Below, in pieces: positions 62,920 through 64,000 of a DNA stretch of 64,000 bases (positions are counted from its first letter, which is position 1; every line of letters begins with the position of its first letter). Location: the NCBI RefSeq assembly GCF_003254395.2, contig NC_037648.1:1653868-1717867 (forward strand), written 5' to 3'. A model generated the notes under the pieces. That model made no database searches. It was not told the origin of the DNA and saw nothing but the letters and a program-made list of their open reading frames with translations. The stretch is from Apis mellifera. Lineage: Eukaryota; Arthropoda; Insecta; Hymenoptera; Apidae. The translations under genes were made by a program, and so were the position numbers.

Positions 62920-64000
62920 CTCTCTTGATACTACTAAATTTCGTACCGGCTCGATACCATCTTCCCACAATCTAAGGCGTCCCACGCAGAGAGCTCCCAT
63001 GGCGCTTCGAAGAGGGGAAAGATGTCGCTAGACGGGACGTTCCATCGGGCGTTCCGCTCGATGATATCTCCTTTTCCCGAACGCTCGTTGCGACTGTTCA
63101 CACGGCGTGCAAGTAACACACCCCGATATTCCGCGATCCTCCTCGAGCCAGGATACGCACTTGTCGTTGAGCCACTTGTCGCCCTTCCTGCTTCCACAGG
63201 CTCCGGTTTCACCCTCCGATAGTCGTGCGTTACTAGCATCGGGGCGTTGAATGGAGGCTTTCTTCGACTGAAAACACGCGACACGTGCATCGACCGGACA
63301 CGTGCGTCCACCTCCGGTTCCATGCTCGCCGGAACCCCGTGGTTATGGTCTTATGACCATATTCTCACTATTGCTGTTCGAGGGCTTACCGCTACAATAA
63401 CACGGCCTCTCTCCCTGCCTACGGAACTTTACATCTTCCGTTTCCATTATCGAAAGCCGTGGATCCCGTAATTGAATTTAATAAAAAATTATTTTTTCTT
63501 TTTCCAAGTCTATTATTCTTAAGTCTCTTATCTTTTTAAGCCTCGATCTCATTTGATACTCTGACGTCGGCACCGCGGATTTTTATTAGTTCTAACGAGA
63601 TAAGCCAATTTGTACGAGCACAAATATATCTATATATAGTCACGCGCATGTTTATAATTAAATGAACTCGTGAGCGGAGAAGCTTATACCACCCTTTTGC
63701 CAATATATCAGCAACGTATATCTATATATATACACGTATCTTTCTTTCCTTCTTTTTCCATAATTTATTCCTACTAAAATATCTCTCAAAGATTTCTTTC
63801 CAAAGTCTTTTCCCACGTTACGAACAGACCCTCGCTCGAAGGTTGCAGGAAAATTGGCTGGCTCTATTCGTCCCGTTGCTTCGAAACAGAGGTTGAACCG
63901 CAAACTGTTGCGTTCGAAAATAGCCGCGTGTCGCTTAATAAAGGAAGGAGGGGGCAGTGTAGAGCGTGTGCGTGTGATAAAGCCAGTCCCTCTCCCCCTC
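60401..64000. other. Unique DNA with CpG-rich islands
   Basis: Islands at about 60410-60790, 61150-61520, 62150-62320 and 62940-63470. A short tandem repeat TTATAATGAGATATATTATA-like occurs twice near 61892-61938. (CT)n at about 62875-62916; (TA)n near 63627-63637 and 63718-63731. Probably still the first intron of the plus-strand gene. One exon candidate is listed separately. Confidence 0.4.
63122..63267 (-). CDS. Weak exon candidate on the minus strand
   Basis: Open minus-strand segment between a good acceptor (GTGTTTTCAG|TCGAAG) and a weak donor (CGGG|GTGTGT). It would encode RRKPPFNAPMLVTHDY, then a VKPEPVE stretch matching the SUMO-attachment consensus, and a Ser/Thr-rich tail. No family was recognised, the neighbouring exons are unknown, and the frame stays open outside the proposed borders, which weakens the case. 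Confidence 0.12.

Overview
The window looks like nuclear DNA from an insect, most likely a hymenopteran and probably a honey bee (Apis). This is inferred from several things together: a very AT-rich background with frequent CpG, GC-rich islands between long tracts of simple DNA, abundant (GA)n/(CT)n/(TA)n microsatellites, short AACCTAACC-type motifs, short exons separated by very long introns with GT-AG borders, and decayed mariner-like DNA. Most long open frames here are translated repeats and are not genes.

Two protein genes can be supported. On the minus strand, five exons between 45146 and 10596 join in frame to give the first 276 codons of a SOWAH (sosondowah) family ankyrin-repeat protein: start and winged-helix-like N-terminal domain (exons 1-3), proline-rich linker (exon 3), the conserved FNRMASE element (exon 4) and the beginning of the ankyrin region (exon 5). 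The remaining ankyrin exons were not found between 10595 and 1 and should lie beyond the left edge. On the plus strand, 54886-54996 is a clean first coding exon (37 codons, acidic then proline-rich) of a gene I do not recognise; the rest of the window to 64000 is probably its first intron. The two genes are head to head, about 9.7 kb apart between start codons.

Layout: 1-10595 is SOWAH intron or downstream DNA (microsatellites, three tandem arrays, a C-poor purine tract). 10701-42965 is one intron of about 32.3 kb, a chain of at least nine unrelated AT-rich tandem arrays separated by GC-richer single-copy islands. It contains a decayed mariner-like element (20206-21668) invaded by a purine repeat, a 28-unit minisatellite with a six-unit higher-order repeat (21885-23895), and, next to exon 4, a plus-strand CCAAT/TATA/initiator-like cluster followed by two adjacent hairpins (42764-42871). 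45147-54885 is the intergenic interval, with a (GA)n(AC)n(GA)n compound microsatellite and a 0.5-kb tandem duplication carrying two full CRE palindromes. 54997-64000 holds a small TIR element, a tenth large tandem array, islands, and one weak minus-strand exon candidate.

No rRNA, CRISPR array, intact transposase or convincing tRNA was seen. Splice sites were placed by eye from reading frame and GT-AG consensus.
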